The notes under the pieces: model-generated
Told to the model about the DNA's origin: nothing
The model's input: only the letters and a program-made list of their open reading frames with translations
Databases searched by the model: none
Shown: piece by piece, positions 46,048-56,537 of the stretch
Numbering within the stretch: position 1 is the stretch's first letter
Layout: each line of letters starts with the position of its first letter
Made by a program: the position numbers and the translations under genes
Source: Aradus depressus
Taxonomy: Eukaryota > Arthropoda > Insecta > Hemiptera > Aradidae
DNA: 64,000 nucleotides
Direction of reading: 5' to 3'
Assembly: GCA_963662175.1 (NCBI GenBank)
Contig: OY759225.1
Coordinates: forward strand, 6,521,107 to 6,585,106

Positions 46048-47424
46048 TTTCGACTGCATTGAATTTTTATGATGTACTTTTATGTAACATTTTTAATGTT
46101 GTGATCATCGAAGAAAGTGTAATATATTTCGTGACATATGAATGAATGTAAATGTAAATATATAATAAAACCAATAATTATAAAACAACCCTAAAAAACA
46201 TGATTTATAACACTATTTTTACAACATTATTGATCATATTTACCGATGTAGTGAATTTAACTAAAATATCAATATTATGAACTATAAAATGATCTTTCGG
46301 TAAGAAACATTTAGGTTAAGATGCTTCGATAGCTTAAATTTGTCACAGTAAATAAAATTTGAGGTAAAAGAAAATAATATAGCAGTGTAAATCTGAAATT
46401 GTAGCTATAACAAACCTATAATTTCATATATAGAAGAAAATGAAGAACAACAAATTTGAAAGTTTAATTCCTCATACTATTTTTCTTATTGTATCATTAT
46501 AAAACAAATTATAAACAAAATCAGTTCACTACAGCAAATTTTTGAAACTAAAGTAAATGTTTACAGATCAATTCTCGTGAGTCCACGTCACTGACAATGT
46601 TGTTTTTCGTACAGATGCATAGTTGTTTATAACTAAACCTGAAGATGGAGTAATACTGATACTGATAGTGTATGTTGTTTATATAAACATTTGTTGTTTT
46701 GACAAGAAACATCCCGTTGTAAACTACAAAACATATTAGAAATGTCCTAACTATTAGTCTAATTGAGATCTAAATAATTGAAGTGAGTGGTCATGTTTTT
46801 TTCCCCCTGATCCTGGAGTATCGATTCAAAAATTAGAACACTTTTTCAATAAATTAATTATGAGGAATGGTTCGGTAAACCAAGTTATGGAAGTCGTTAA
46901 AAACACACACACAATTACTAAGTATCTCCTGCTTTGAAAATGATACAACTGTAATTAAGTAAAACTCATCTAACAACTAACTAAATATTATATTAATGAA
47001 TGAGAAGTACCTTGCATAGCAAGCACACTAAACATGTTCATAGCTTTCATTATTTAGTGCCTATGTCTAAATTATATCATTTTAGAGGTGTACTTAAAAT
47101 ATTAATGATTTGAGAGCCTTTAAAATGATGTCATCCACCAAAAAAAAAAAAAAGTTATTTTAAAAAGTCTTTAAAAGTCTGACACATATGGATTAGAATT
47201 AACAATACTACTAAAAATTAAAATGAAATAAATAAATAAAAAATTGAAATATGACCACAAAAATAATAATATTAACATAAATAAAGTAGATACCTACCTA
47301 ATTTAATTAAAATTAAGATAATAATTTTTTATAACCTTTCCGGAAGTGCCTTTTTCACGATGACATTTCAGGATGTTCTTAAATAAAATAACAATAACAA
47401 TTATAAGAATATAGTTAGTTATTA
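46048..47424. other. AT-rich intergenic DNA, nothing recognised
   Basis: No long frame, no RNA gene, only short A and T runs (15 A near 47141). Confidence 0.5.
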
Positions 47425-47737
47425 TGACTCTATGACTCATCGCCCGGATTTTAACTATGAGGTCATATCGCCGACTACCAGAAGCTCTTTCGTCACTCTG
47501 GTGGACATGAGCCCGACTCTACTGTGGGAGTCCTAAATTTTGCCTACCCTAAATTTTTATTCATCTAGGGTAGGGGTCCTTAAGGAGTACCTGACATCGT
47601 ACAAGCTCGGGACCATGGCTTAACGTCCCATCCGAAGGATGGCGTTCTTAAATTTATTTTACCTCGGCCGGGTTTCGAATCCACGATCTTGAGCTCAGGA
47701 GGCAAGCACGCATACTAGTGAGCTACCGGCGCCCCCG
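47425..47737 (-). mobile_element. tRNA-derived SINE, near full length
   Basis: On the minus strand the copy starts at about 47737 with GGGGGCGCCGGTAGCTCACT. A box-A-like TAGCTCACTAG and a box-B-like GGATTCGAAACCC are spaced as in a tRNA, so RNA polymerase III transcription is the expected mode. The body carries CCATCCTTCGGATGGGACG, CTGACATCG (complement strand) and the segment reading GGTCATATCGCC on the plus strand. Related copies lie at 54612, 58640, 60946 and 61402. Confidence 0.8.
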
Positions 47738-47955
47738 GATAATTTAAATATAATCTCTTCTTAAAATTATAATAAAAATACATAAAAGAAAAACCAAGAT
47801 AAAAAAATTAGTAAATAAATTATAAAAAAAATAATGATTAAAAGCTTGCTTCTTTATCTTGTGATTCACCGTATATATACTTCCCCACCACGAATTAATC
47901 AATTACGTTTTTGATCTCTCCAAAGCCAATGGAGCGTTTGGGCCAAAACTCAATA

Positions 47956-48765
47956 CAGTAGAACCTCTTTAAGTCGAACCTCGATCAGTCGAAAATCTCC
48001 AAAACTCGAAAAAAAGTTTTGTTCCTTTCCCTTCAAGCCCCAAAACCTCCATTACTCGAAATCTCAACCCTCTATTAGTCGACATAATCAGTGAGTCCCT
48101 ACAAGCCATTATGGTACATATTTTCCCTCTACAACTCGAAAAAATAAACTGGACCTCTGTATCTCGAACATAGCAATGTTTTATTTTACAACCTTTACAA
48201 CTCGATTATTTGAAACTTATTACCTCTATAGCTCGAAGAAAAATAAGTTACCGACTTTAAGAATTTGCCGACAATGTACTCCATTGTTTCTTATAAAACA
48301 ATTTAGGAGTACGCAATAAATAGGATTACCAATTCTAAGAAATGATGAAGGATATTATTATTGATATCATTTGAACTTTTGCGAAGCAAGTCATTTGTTG
48401 TCCATTGAAAAATTGTCAGAAGTAGTTTGGTTCAAACCAGCAACTCGGAAGAACAAGAATTTTCTATTCTTTATACCTTAGACAATGCTATAGATAGAGA
48501 ACAACCGAATTATCTAAAGCAAAAAAAAATTACTGACTTTTTTTTAATACCTACATATATGTACATACTACGTATTTTTTATTTTAAGGATGTTTTGAAA
48601 TAATGTTGATTTATAATAAATATAAATATGTTTGTTATCTCTGTAACTTGAATTTTTATTTATTTCACCTCTCTAACTCAAAATTAGTTAGAATGAATCT
48701 TAACCTCTACAAGTCGAAAACTCTATAACTCGAATTTTGATGTTCGACTTATAGAGGTTCTACTG
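47956..48765 (+). mobile_element. pogo/Tigger-type DNA transposon remnant, 810 bp
   Basis: Terminal inverted repeats CAGTAGAACCTCTTTAAGTC and CAGTAGAACCTCTATAAGTC (one difference in the first 24 bases, including GAAC) are flanked by TA on both sides. Further inverted copies of the ACTCGAA motif recur inside each end. TA target and CAGTAGAACCTC termini are characteristic of pogo/Tigger elements. The interior is deleted except for the 3' end of a transposase gene. Confidence 0.93.
48409..48546 (+). pseudogene. C-terminal remnant of pogo-like transposase with a PIP-box-like end
   Basis: After an in-frame stop at 48406 the frame reads through SNSEEQEFSILYTLDNAIDR and ends QPNYLKQKKITDFF. QKKITDFF fits the PCNA-interacting consensus Q-x-x-[ILM]-x-x-[FY]-[FY]. 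Pogo transposases are known to carry such a motif at their C-terminus. The helix-turn-helix and DDE regions are missing, so this is not functional. Confidence 0.72.
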
Positions 48766-49020
48766 TATTTGACTAACATAATAGCTTCTAAATCCCCATA
48801 TCAAATTTTGTATCGATACATTCATATATCAGTAATTGAGATTTTTAAGTTTAAGTCCCCCCCCCCCCCCCTCCCCCCACCCCCCTGAATCCAATTTCCT
48901 TTCACTAGATTTTGCTGTAAATTAATAAGTGTCGTCGTAAAATATGAAATTTCATGACAATACATTAATTATAACGTCAGTTATTAGGGTTTTTGTATTT
49001 AAGTGATGGTGACGAACTTG
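48766..49020. repeat. Dispersed relative of the 143-bp monomer, with C-tract
   Basis: ATATGAAATTTCATGACAAT followed by ATTAATTATAACG resembles the TGAAATTTCATGACAATTCG part of the satellite monomer, and a C-tract (48859-48885) stands where the monomer has its own. One diverged copy, not tandem. Confidence 0.5.
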
Positions 49021-49224
49021 TTAGACGTCAGGTATTCGAGACCCTTAGCCAATGTAACAGGGAAGGGAAAAAACCTTGCTGCCTTAATATTTTTTTCAGA
49101 AAATATTTGGAAATAGTACCACAAAACCTAACTATATTCTATAATTCTACGAGGACAAATTTAGTTAAATCCAACCAAAATATTTATTTTATCTTTACGC
49201 AATATGTATGACGTTATACTATAT

Positions 49225-49400
49225 CGTCTAAAGCGCTCGAGATCGGGCAATGAAATCTAGCCGAGAGTTATAGGTATTAGAGTAAAAAAATAAAAACCTT
49301 GAGCACGTCGTCCTTTGCAGGGCTTTTTCGAATGTCAGGTACTCGTTAATGAGTCATATCATATGTAACTAAACCTGGGTTGGTAAAATTTCGGTCTCCC
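49225..49400 (+). repeat. Dispersed, diverged relative of the 440-bp satellite
   Basis: CTTGAGCACGTCGTCCTTTG, GGGCTTTTTCGAATGT, AGGTACTCGTTAATGAG and AAACCTGGGT follow in the same order as in a 440-bp unit, with internal losses. It stands alone outside the array. Confidence 0.75.
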
Positions 49401-50288
49401 GCTGTAGATCTAACAGTGGCGGGAAAACATGCGATGCTTAGGTCCCTAGGTGCAACAAACAAACCTCCCATTATATCTAAATCTGTCTAACGTTGATTAT
49501 CATAGTTTCTGGTTTGCTGCCTTATGCATTTTTCAGAAAATATGTGGAAACGGTACAACCAAGCCCATCTATATTCTAAATCGACCGTTTGGGCTAATTG
49601 TCAACAGTTGACTTACTTAGGGGCTTCTAAATCCTCATACTAAATTTTATGTCGATACTTTCTTAAAATTAACATGTAGTCTCTTCTTGGCCTTTACGTT
49701 ACATATGAAATTTCATGTCAAAACATTCATTACAACAGCAGTTATTAGAGTATTTTATTAAGCCTCCCCCCTAATTTCCCTCTTCACTATTGGTCGATTT
49801 TGATTAAATTATGTTGTCCTTATGGGGTTCTGGATACACATATAAAATTTCGTGTCGATATATTCATTTTGTCGGAAGATATTTTGTTCACATGCTCCTC
49901 GTCTGTCGGATTTTTACGGTCCTCAGAAGATGTTTTTCATCCATTTTTCCTGGAAAATTGTAAAATAAGCTTTTTTTTTTTGTTCATTGGTCATATATAC
50001 TTTTTTTTTAAATTTTCAAAATTCTAATACTGATAGACAGAGAGTGACTGGTCGATGTCGCCTCTGTATCGAACCAATAGCCCCCGTGATGACTCAGCCC
50101 TGGGAACGCCTCTGAATCAGTAGTTACACCAAAATCAATTCTATATACAGACAGACAGGCAGACTGTTTATATTGGAAATTCCTCCGAAGCCTACATAAT
50201 TATTATATATACATATGTAAAGTAATATCATTTCTTTTAATTACTAGAATGTGTGTTTCTTAAACTTCTCTGGGTTATGGAAATATTC
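49401..50288. other. Relics related to the 143-bp family; no gene
   Basis: ACATATGAAATTTCATGTCA (near 49702), TTATTAGAG plus a C-rich run (near 49742-49775), and TATAAAATTTCGTGTCGATA (near 49840) repeat the satellite's motif order at low identity. An ACAGACAGACAGGCAGAC run lies near 50145. Confidence 0.45.
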
Positions 50289-50458
50289 ATTTTTTCCGGC
50301 ATTTTCTCCAGAGGTGTCTTCTTTTCTCTTTTTTGACAATATTTCGGGACACTTTCACGTCCCTTCTTCTGGTCACTATGAACGAAAGTAGATTACGAAC
50401 GAAATATTGTCAAAAAAGAAAAAAAGAAGACACCTTCGGAAGAAATGCCGGAAAAATT
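50289..50458. mobile_element. Foldback element F1 with hammerhead-like core
   Basis: Arms of about 57 bp (50289-50346 and 50400-50458) are complementary at about 90%, sharing TTTTTGACAATATTTCG and CCGGCATTT. Next to the left arm the minus strand reads CAGAAGA, a GGGAC...GTCCC hairpin, then GAAA (50342-50372), similar to a decayed hammerhead-ribozyme core. Confidence 0.7.
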
Positions 50459-51150
50459 GTATTAAATTGTGTAATTTAAGCATAAGCATTTTTTTTTTTT
50501 GTTAAAACCGCATGGAGACAAAAATACATTTTGAAAACCTAAAAATCCGACAGTTAAGAGGCTGCCATATTGTTTTCTTGGAATATCTTCTACATACATA
50601 TATATTTTTATAGTTTATCATCCTTGAAACATTAATGATTATTAGAAAAATATAAATATTTTCCCTCTCAACAATACTAGCTAGTTACGATACCAGGAAG
50701 AAAGAAGACTTTCGAATAACTAAACATTACTCATCTCATTTTGAAAAAAAGTATAACTCATAAAATAATTAATTTTTTTAATTCTCTTTTCCACATATAG
50801 AAGCAATTTAAAAAAAAAACTTCAAATAAAAATGTTTACGTTAGAGGAAATTCTCGGAAAATTCGGAAAAGGATTTTGTTTTCTTTTTGTTCAAAACAAC
50901 AAACATTTTATTTTATTTATTATATATATGACCAAAATAATATTAAATTAAAGAATTGCCATGATATTTCAAACAAAAAAAAGGGACTAAAGTAGATGTA
51001 GAAATTTGTTTGTAAGATTTTTTTTATTGTAAATAATTTGATTTGTTAGAATATAAATTGGTATATAAATTTGATTTGGCATGTAAATGGTCCCATTTAA
51101 AAGTTCGCAAAATCTTTAACCTCAACATTTGAAAAATTAATTTTTATAAA
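50459..51150. other. AT-rich intergenic DNA, nothing recognised
   Basis: No long frame or repeat structure noticed. Confidence 0.5.
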
Positions 51151-51157
51151 ATTAATT

Positions 51158-51407
51158 ATTTTTAAGACAACATTTGGATCTTTTCGGTTATGTGTCAGGG
51201 ATTCTAAAAAAATTTCCATTTGAACTATATGTTTCTGTTATATCTGGAGAATGTGGACTGTTTCAGTAAAAGGACCGACGGGAGGGTCAACATTTTATTT
51301 CTTCGGATAACATCAACTGGATTTACAAAGAGTAAGTGGTTTCGGTAGAAAATTTTTCAGAATCCCTGACACATAACCGAAAAGATCCCAAAAGTTATAA
51401 TTTTTAA
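51158..51407. mobile_element. Foldback element F5
   Basis: Two arms, about 51158-51219 and 51346-51407, share TCTTTTCGGTTATGTGTCAG in opposite orientation and continue GGGATTCT. About 126 bp of unrelated loop lies between them. No coding sequence. Confidence 0.75.
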
Positions 51408-51689
51408 GAAGTTTCCGTTTGATTGAAAAATAATCATGTGAAGAATAATTAAAGGTAGGTTTATATGCAAAGCAGCTTTGTACATTTACTTGGCAAATGT
51501 TGTTAGGGGTAGTTTCCAAAACGAAACCCAAATTCATAATATTTTCAGCAGAAAATTAGTAGAGCCTTACTCAAATTTTTCATTTTAAGATTCGGCTCTT
51601 TTTAACAATATTATTAGCTTTATTTCATGCGTTTTCCTTTTAAACAGGTTCCTGTTTTTTTCTCGTATTTTTCGGTTAGACATATTGTT

Positions 51690-51960
51690 AGAGTTAAGAC
51701 GGCTCGATGGATGAGTGGTTAGTATGACTACAGAGATGCCAGGTTGGATCCCTCACACCGCCGATTACTTATTGATTGAGGCTTGTATTAGTAGGGGCTT
51801 TGGAACTATAACTGATTATCCAACTCCATATCTGTTTAATTTTGTATAAAATAATTACCCATCTTTGATCCCTTCATTGATGTATTATTTAAGGCTCCAG
51901 CCTAAAACGGTTTCCCTTCCATTTCGTAGTTATAAATAAGCATATTGAAAGTTTGAAGTG
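51690..51960 (+). mobile_element. Second tRNA-derived SINE family, one copy
   Basis: The head reads GACGGCTCGATGGATGAGTG with box-A-like TGGATGAGTGG, and about 30 bases later box-B-like GGTTGGATCCC, then ACACCGCCGA. The body is AT-rich and its end is unclear (placed near CATTTCGTAGTTATAAATAA). Only one copy is in the window. Confidence 0.55.
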
Positions 51961-52294
51961 GTCATTAAGATGACAAGGTTAGAAAAGTAAAATTATACAA
52001 AATTATATTCCAATACTTATGAGTAGGGAACGGATTTTTTTATGTAATATGAAGATAATATCGAATTATATATTGTTTATTTTATATAATTATATTTAAT
52101 TAATTTCAGTATTATATTTTATACCCCTGTTTTTAATGGAACTATTTCTTTACTTTTTTTAAAAATTGTAATTATAGTTTACTGATATATATTTTTAAAC
52201 GTATTCAACTAATTATTAATATTTTTAGGTATAATAATAGTATTAATTTATTTAGTTATTTATATTTTGTAGCAAGTAAGGTATAATTATAATT
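51961..52294. other. AT-rich intergenic DNA
   Basis: Very AT-rich; nothing recognised. Confidence 0.5.
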
Positions 52295-52732
52295 AAAATT
52301 CTGGGGAAATTAAAATTGAGGGTCAGTCAATGATGAAAACACTATTCAAATGCCAACGTTTCGATATATTTCATATCATCATCAGGGTCTAACAAAAACA
52401 AGACAAACATGGGGGAATCAAGATTGGATAAATATAATGAGTGATCGATTAAAATTATATATAGGTACATAAATATACTCTCACAACATACACATATCCA
52501 CATAAATACATATATACATAACTATACATCCATATACATACACATACATATACACATTGATGAACAACAAGAAAACTTACTATGAATATAGATGGTTGAG
52601 GAGAAAGCATGAAGACTGTGAAGTCTTACGTTCAACTAAGGGTACAGAAGGGTAGAGGGTAACAGATAATAAACCTGGGAAAACCCCAGTGTTTTCATCA
52701 TTGACTGACCCTCAATACCCCCAGAATTTTGA
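52295..52732. mobile_element. Foldback element F2 with hammerhead-like core
   Basis: Arms 52295-52343 and 52688-52730 share TGAGGGTCAGTCAATGATGA in opposite orientation, then AAACACT. Just inside the left arm the minus strand reads CCTGATGA, a GATAT...ATATC hairpin, then GAAACGTTGG (52353-52386). The centre holds a run rich in ACATA. Confidence 0.75.
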
Positions 52733-53043
52733 ATTCTACAGTCGCTAGCAAACATCTACTTATAATTATAATGTAAGTTCATTTTTGGAATATGGAGGAT
52801 ATATTGTATTTTTTAATATTAGGAATTTCACATCAATTTATTTTGTATTAGTTATTTTTTTTATTCATTCATTATAATTTATCTGATATGTATTTATATT
52901 CTAAGATGTATTGTTATTATTTTTATTATTGTTAATATATATTATTTATTATATTTCGTAAATGAGGAAGGGACATAAAAACGACCCTAAATATCGTAAT
53001 GAAAAAGACACTTCTGAAAGAGCTATAAATATATTTATCATAA

Positions 53044-53996
53044 TTTTTTTTATTTTTGTATCATTAAAGTTGGTCGCAACTGTTGTCGCAACAGGACGTG
53101 ATGAATAGAGATCTTGAGTGGCATGAGAGTGGAAGGCCACCCAGTGGTAGCTCCTCAGGTCGAAATGTAAAAACAATGAATGGGAGGGAGTATTATGATG
53201 TTTAAGTTTCAAGAAGTGGGAGGTTGCAATTTCGGATTATACTAAGTCACGGTTTCATCTCCTCTTCAGTCTCCTGGGAGGATTGTGTGGCAAGTGTGGT
53301 GAAGAAAGTGAGTGGATGTATGGATTAGGGTGTGAATGCAATTTGCTATGGAAACGTCTGTAAAGATCCTGAATTGTGTCGTGTAGTGTTTATCATTAGG
53401 TCATTGCGGAGTGTTCTGTTACTTACATGTGGTGTGCATTGTGTAATGAGTCTGAGTGTCTTTGACTGGAAAACCTGGATACGTTTCAGATTAGGTATCT
53501 CAGCCCAACCGTGAATTTGCGAGCCATACATCCAGAGTGATTTGAATAGGAATGAGTAGCAGTTGCGTTATTGTGTTAAGGTTTTTTTTGAATGTCTGTG
53601 CAGAAGACAATAAAGAATTTAAAATTGTTTATATTATATTGCGTTTATGAGGGTTCCATGTTAGTCTTCTGCCCAGTGTAAGTCCCCAATATCTTACGGT
53701 GTTAGTCTGAGGGAGGAGCTTGTTTTAGATAAAAACTGCTGGACGTACATCTCGTCTTGGTGTAAATGTTATATGTTGTGATTTGTCCGTGTTGAGTTTA
53801 ATTTTCCAAATGTTGCACCAGTTCTCAATTTGAGTAACATGGTGTTGTAATGTGAACGAGGCATGTATGGAAGATTCACCAGTAGTGTCATCGGCGTATT
53901 TAATTGTCAATGTATGTGGTGACGTGGGCATGTCTGAGGTGTAAAGCGTATATAACAAAGGAGATAAAATAGAAACGTGTGGCACGCCTGCCAATA
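53044..53996 (-). pseudogene. Decayed Jockey-like LINE, RT region and 3' end
   Basis: On the minus strand 53994-53725 encodes ILSPLLYTLYTSDMPTSPHT and then KYADDTT, an RT segment in which GVPQGSILSP has decayed to GVPHVSILSP. 53531-53346 encodes the usual downstream segment (FQSKTLRLITQC). The frame is broken between them. The 3'UTR carries the complement of ACCACTGGGTGGCCTTCC, shared with the plus-strand copy at 62945-63890, and ends in a T run at 53044-53057. 5'-truncated and inactive. Confidence 0.88.
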
Positions 53997-54164
53997 TGGA
54001 TATTATAATTTAAATTAAATAACTATATCTAACTTATTTATTTTTATTATTATTTCTGTAATAATTTATTTTATAGTATTTTTTTATTTATTTTTTTATG
54101 TATTTCATTCAATTTTTTATTAGTATTACTATTACTACTTATCACAGTGTGACTGACCCTAAGA

Positions 54165-54270
54165 GTTAATATCGGTTGTATATAATTTTTATGGTATGTA
54201 TATAATTTATATGTTATTTTGATGTATACATTAGCTATGTTATGGTTTGACGGAAAGAAATATTATTATT
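54165..54270 (+). repeat. 3'UTR-like repeat, copy 2
   Basis: Matches 45175-45345 (TTATATGTTATTTTGATGTA, TATGGTTTGACGG) and ends AAATATTATTATTATT, like a LINE with an (ATT)n tail. Parent element not recognised. Confidence 0.5.
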
Positions 54271-54601
54271 ATTCTAGTGACCTTGCTTTGCCTACGTCAC
54301 TACCTTTAAAGAATTTCTGCCTGAGTAGCTGCGCTGCTGAGTTAAAGTGAGAGGAGGGGGGAGAAGGGAGTGAGGAGGGGGAGGACACTGACCCCAGACT
54401 AGAGTTCCCGGTATTTATAGAGCCATCTCCCGCCAAAATTAGCCCGCCCCCGCCCAAACCTACCCTATTTAACCCCTCATTCCTCAGGTCAATACTCCAT
54501 AAAACGTTTATTTTGACCAAACTATCAAATGCTGAAACGTAATAAATATGTTCATAAAATTATGAAATATTCATAGACGACAATCAATCCGTACAACATT
54601 T
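54271..54601. other. GC- and purine-rich segment, no gene claimed
   Basis: GAGGAGGGGGGAGAAGGGAG near 54350 and a CCCGCCCCCGCCC run near 54450. An 83-codon Ser/Pro/Gly-rich minus-strand frame at 54269-54520 has no recognisable domain and looks compositional. Confidence 0.4.
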
Positions 54602-54611
54602 GATCGCTGGA

Positions 54612-54652
54612 GGTTAGGTTAGGTTTTATGACTCATGTCCGGGCTTTAACTG
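54612..54652 (-). mobile_element. Very short SINE insertion with TTAGG-type tail and target duplication
   Basis: Only the last 41 bases of the SINE family (plus strand GGTTAGGTTAGGTTTTATGA, then CTCATGTCCGGGCTTTAACT), flanked by GATCGCTGGA at 54602-54611 and 54653-54662. A clear case of severe 5' truncation during reverse transcription. Confidence 0.8.
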
Positions 54653-54702
54653 GATCGCTGGAACATATAAAAACAAGATATAGTCTGACCTCTCATAAAT
54701 TT

Positions 54703-54947
54703 TTTATTTTATTCGCTAGCCGGCTTTCGAGGTTGTCCTCATCATCAGGCACTCTACAAAAAAGCCATCCTTAAGCAACAAAAAAAACAGGTTCTGTTGG
54801 TAACAATCATAAAATATAATGGCTATTATATTTATGATTCTTACCAACAGAACCTGGTTTTTTTTTTGTTGCTTAAGGATGGTTTCTTTTGTAGACTGCC
54901 TGGTTAATAGGGCAACCTCGAAAGCCGGCTAGCGAATACAAATAAAA
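54703..54947. mobile_element. Foldback element F3 with hammerhead-like core
   Basis: Arms of about 112 bp (54703-54813 and 54831-54947) are highly complementary (ATTCGCTAGCCGGCTTTCGA, CATCCTTAAGCAACAAAAA), with a loop under 20 bp. The minus strand of the left arm reads CTGATGA, U, GAGG-ACAA-CCTC, GAAA, GCCGGC and then a TA that could be a cleavage site (54715-54757). The right arm has lost the CTGATGA box. Confidence 0.85.
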
Positions 54948-55118
54948 ATACCTGTGAAATAATCACTTCTCACTAAATCAGCCCTCTTCATATTATGTAA
55001 AAACAAATTGTTGGTGAATCTTCGGTGATGTACTTCCCCAGGTCGAGTTATTTGTAACTTATAATGTTGATCTAAGCGTGTCTTACCTAGAGACTTCTCA
55101 ATCCTGATATAATATGTC
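54948..55118. other. No feature recognised
   Basis: AT-rich single-copy-looking DNA. Confidence 0.4.
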
Positions 55119-55261
55119 TATAATAGCGCCGATATTTCTTGGCCCTTCGGGGGGGTGTGGCCAGTTCGCTTGGAGGGAGGAAACGGGAGGGGATAGCCAA
55201 TAGGAACCCATGAAAGTTTGTTTTCCCTTGAAGGGCCAAGATATACCGGCGCTACTGTAGT
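55119..55261. mobile_element. Small inverted-repeat element (MITE-like), 143 bp
   Basis: Arms of about 32 bp: TATAATAGCGCCGATATTTC on the left and its near-complement CCGGCGCTACTGTAG on the right, both continuing into TTGGCCCTTC. The interior is GC-rich. Flanks do not show a clear duplication; family undecided. Confidence 0.65.
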
Positions 55262-55509
55262 CGATATATTCTTTACACCGGTGAATATTGTATTTTTTGA
55301 GTTGAACTCCTCCCATTCTGAACATCTATGGGTAGTCGGCAAAGATATAAATTACAAAAGAGTCTAGGTTAGTATTCGAACCCAAGTCCTTCGGGTTCGT
55401 TGATTTTCTCATCGGGAATATTCCGAAGTTTTATTGAGCCTCAAAATACACTGGTGAAGATCTGGGTGATCCATTTCACAATCATAGTTCAAACCAGTAG
55501 AACAAATGG

Positions 55510-56090
55510 CAATGAGTGAGTAATCCAAATAGAATGGCGGACGGGACGAGGTCAGCGCACTCTATGTCCTTGACCTCCAACTATCTGTAGCCTCTCTCTA
55601 GCCAGCACAATTACAATGAGGGCAGCACATAGCCTCAATCCATAGCCACAGCAAGTCGCTGAAGTACAGTGGCGTGGTCAGATGGAGGTTATAAGTAATC
55701 CAACTGGAATGGCGGATGGGAAGAGGTCAGCGCACTCTATGTCCTTGACCTCCAACTATCTGCAGTCCTTCTCTAGCCAACACTACCAAAGAGGGCAGCA
55801 CATCAGCGGCAATCCACAGCCACAGCAAGCCGCTGAAGTACAGTGGCGTGGCCAGATGTAGGTTATAAGTAATCCAACTGGAATGGCGGACGGGAACAGG
55901 TCAGCGCACTCTATGTCCTTGACCTCCAACTATCTGCAGTCCTTCTCTAGCCAACACTACCAAAGAGGGCAGCACATCAGCGGCAATCCACAGCCACAGC
56001 AAGCCGCTGAAGTACAGTGGTACAGTATGTCCTTGACCTCCAACTATCTGCAGTCCAGCTAGGATCAACCAGAAAAGACAGCATATCAAC
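55510..56090 (+). repeat. 175-bp tandem repeat, about 3.5 copies
   Basis: GTCAGCGCACTCTATGTCCT recurs at 55551, 55726 and 55900 (periods 175 and 174), with CCACAGCAAG, GCTGAAGTACAGTGGCGTGG and TAATCCAACTGGAATGGCGG in each copy. A shortened fourth copy starts near 56020, and GGTCAGCGTATTCTCTGTCC at 56137 is a further relative. No open frame crosses all copies. Confidence 0.88.
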
Positions 56091-56221
56091 AGCCACATCA
56101 TGCTATTAAATTGGAGGGAAATGTCAGAGGTGGAGAGGTCAGCGTATTCTCTGTCCTTGACCTGGAGATTGAGGTCACCGCTCTTTATGTAAGTTTGATA
56201 CTGCAGAATCGACGCCAGTCC

Positions 56222-56537
56222 ATCGCCAAGTCCTTTACCCAATGGCTGATGTTCTGCTCCTGGCGCTTCCTCCAGATAGGTGATTGTCCTATGGCCCTCT
56301 TCTTGGAACCTCTGCCTCTACACAATGCCCTGCTTCCCCGAACTCTCGCCTGGTTCGCCTCCAGTAGCAAAGCCAGCTCACCGCCAAGTCCTTGACCCAC
56401 TGGCTGGTGCTCTGCTCCTGGCGCCTGCTCTAGATGGGTGACTGTCCTGCAGCCCACTTCCTGGAACCTCTACCTCCACACAATGCCCGCCCTGTTTCTC
56501 CGAACTCTCGTCTGGTTCGTCTCGCTCTGTCCTCTCT
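56222..56537 (+). repeat. 158-bp tandem duplication, GC-rich
   Basis: CGCCAAGTCCTTTACCC at 56224 and CGCCAAGTCCTTGACCC at 56382 start two diverged copies that share GTTCTGCTCCTGGCGC, GGAACCTCTGCCTC/GGAACCTCTACCTC and CGAACTCTCG. It may be part of the same unidentified element as the 175-bp repeat just upstream. Confidence 0.82.

Noticed and set aside
54269..54520. 83-codon Ser/Pro-rich minus-strand frame
   Set aside because: Low-complexity purine/pyrimidine tract; no homologous features recognisable.
55375..55415. Possible tRNA or SINE box B (complement of TATTCGAACCCAAG)
   Set aside because: No matching box A at the right distance and no acceptor-stem pairing seen.
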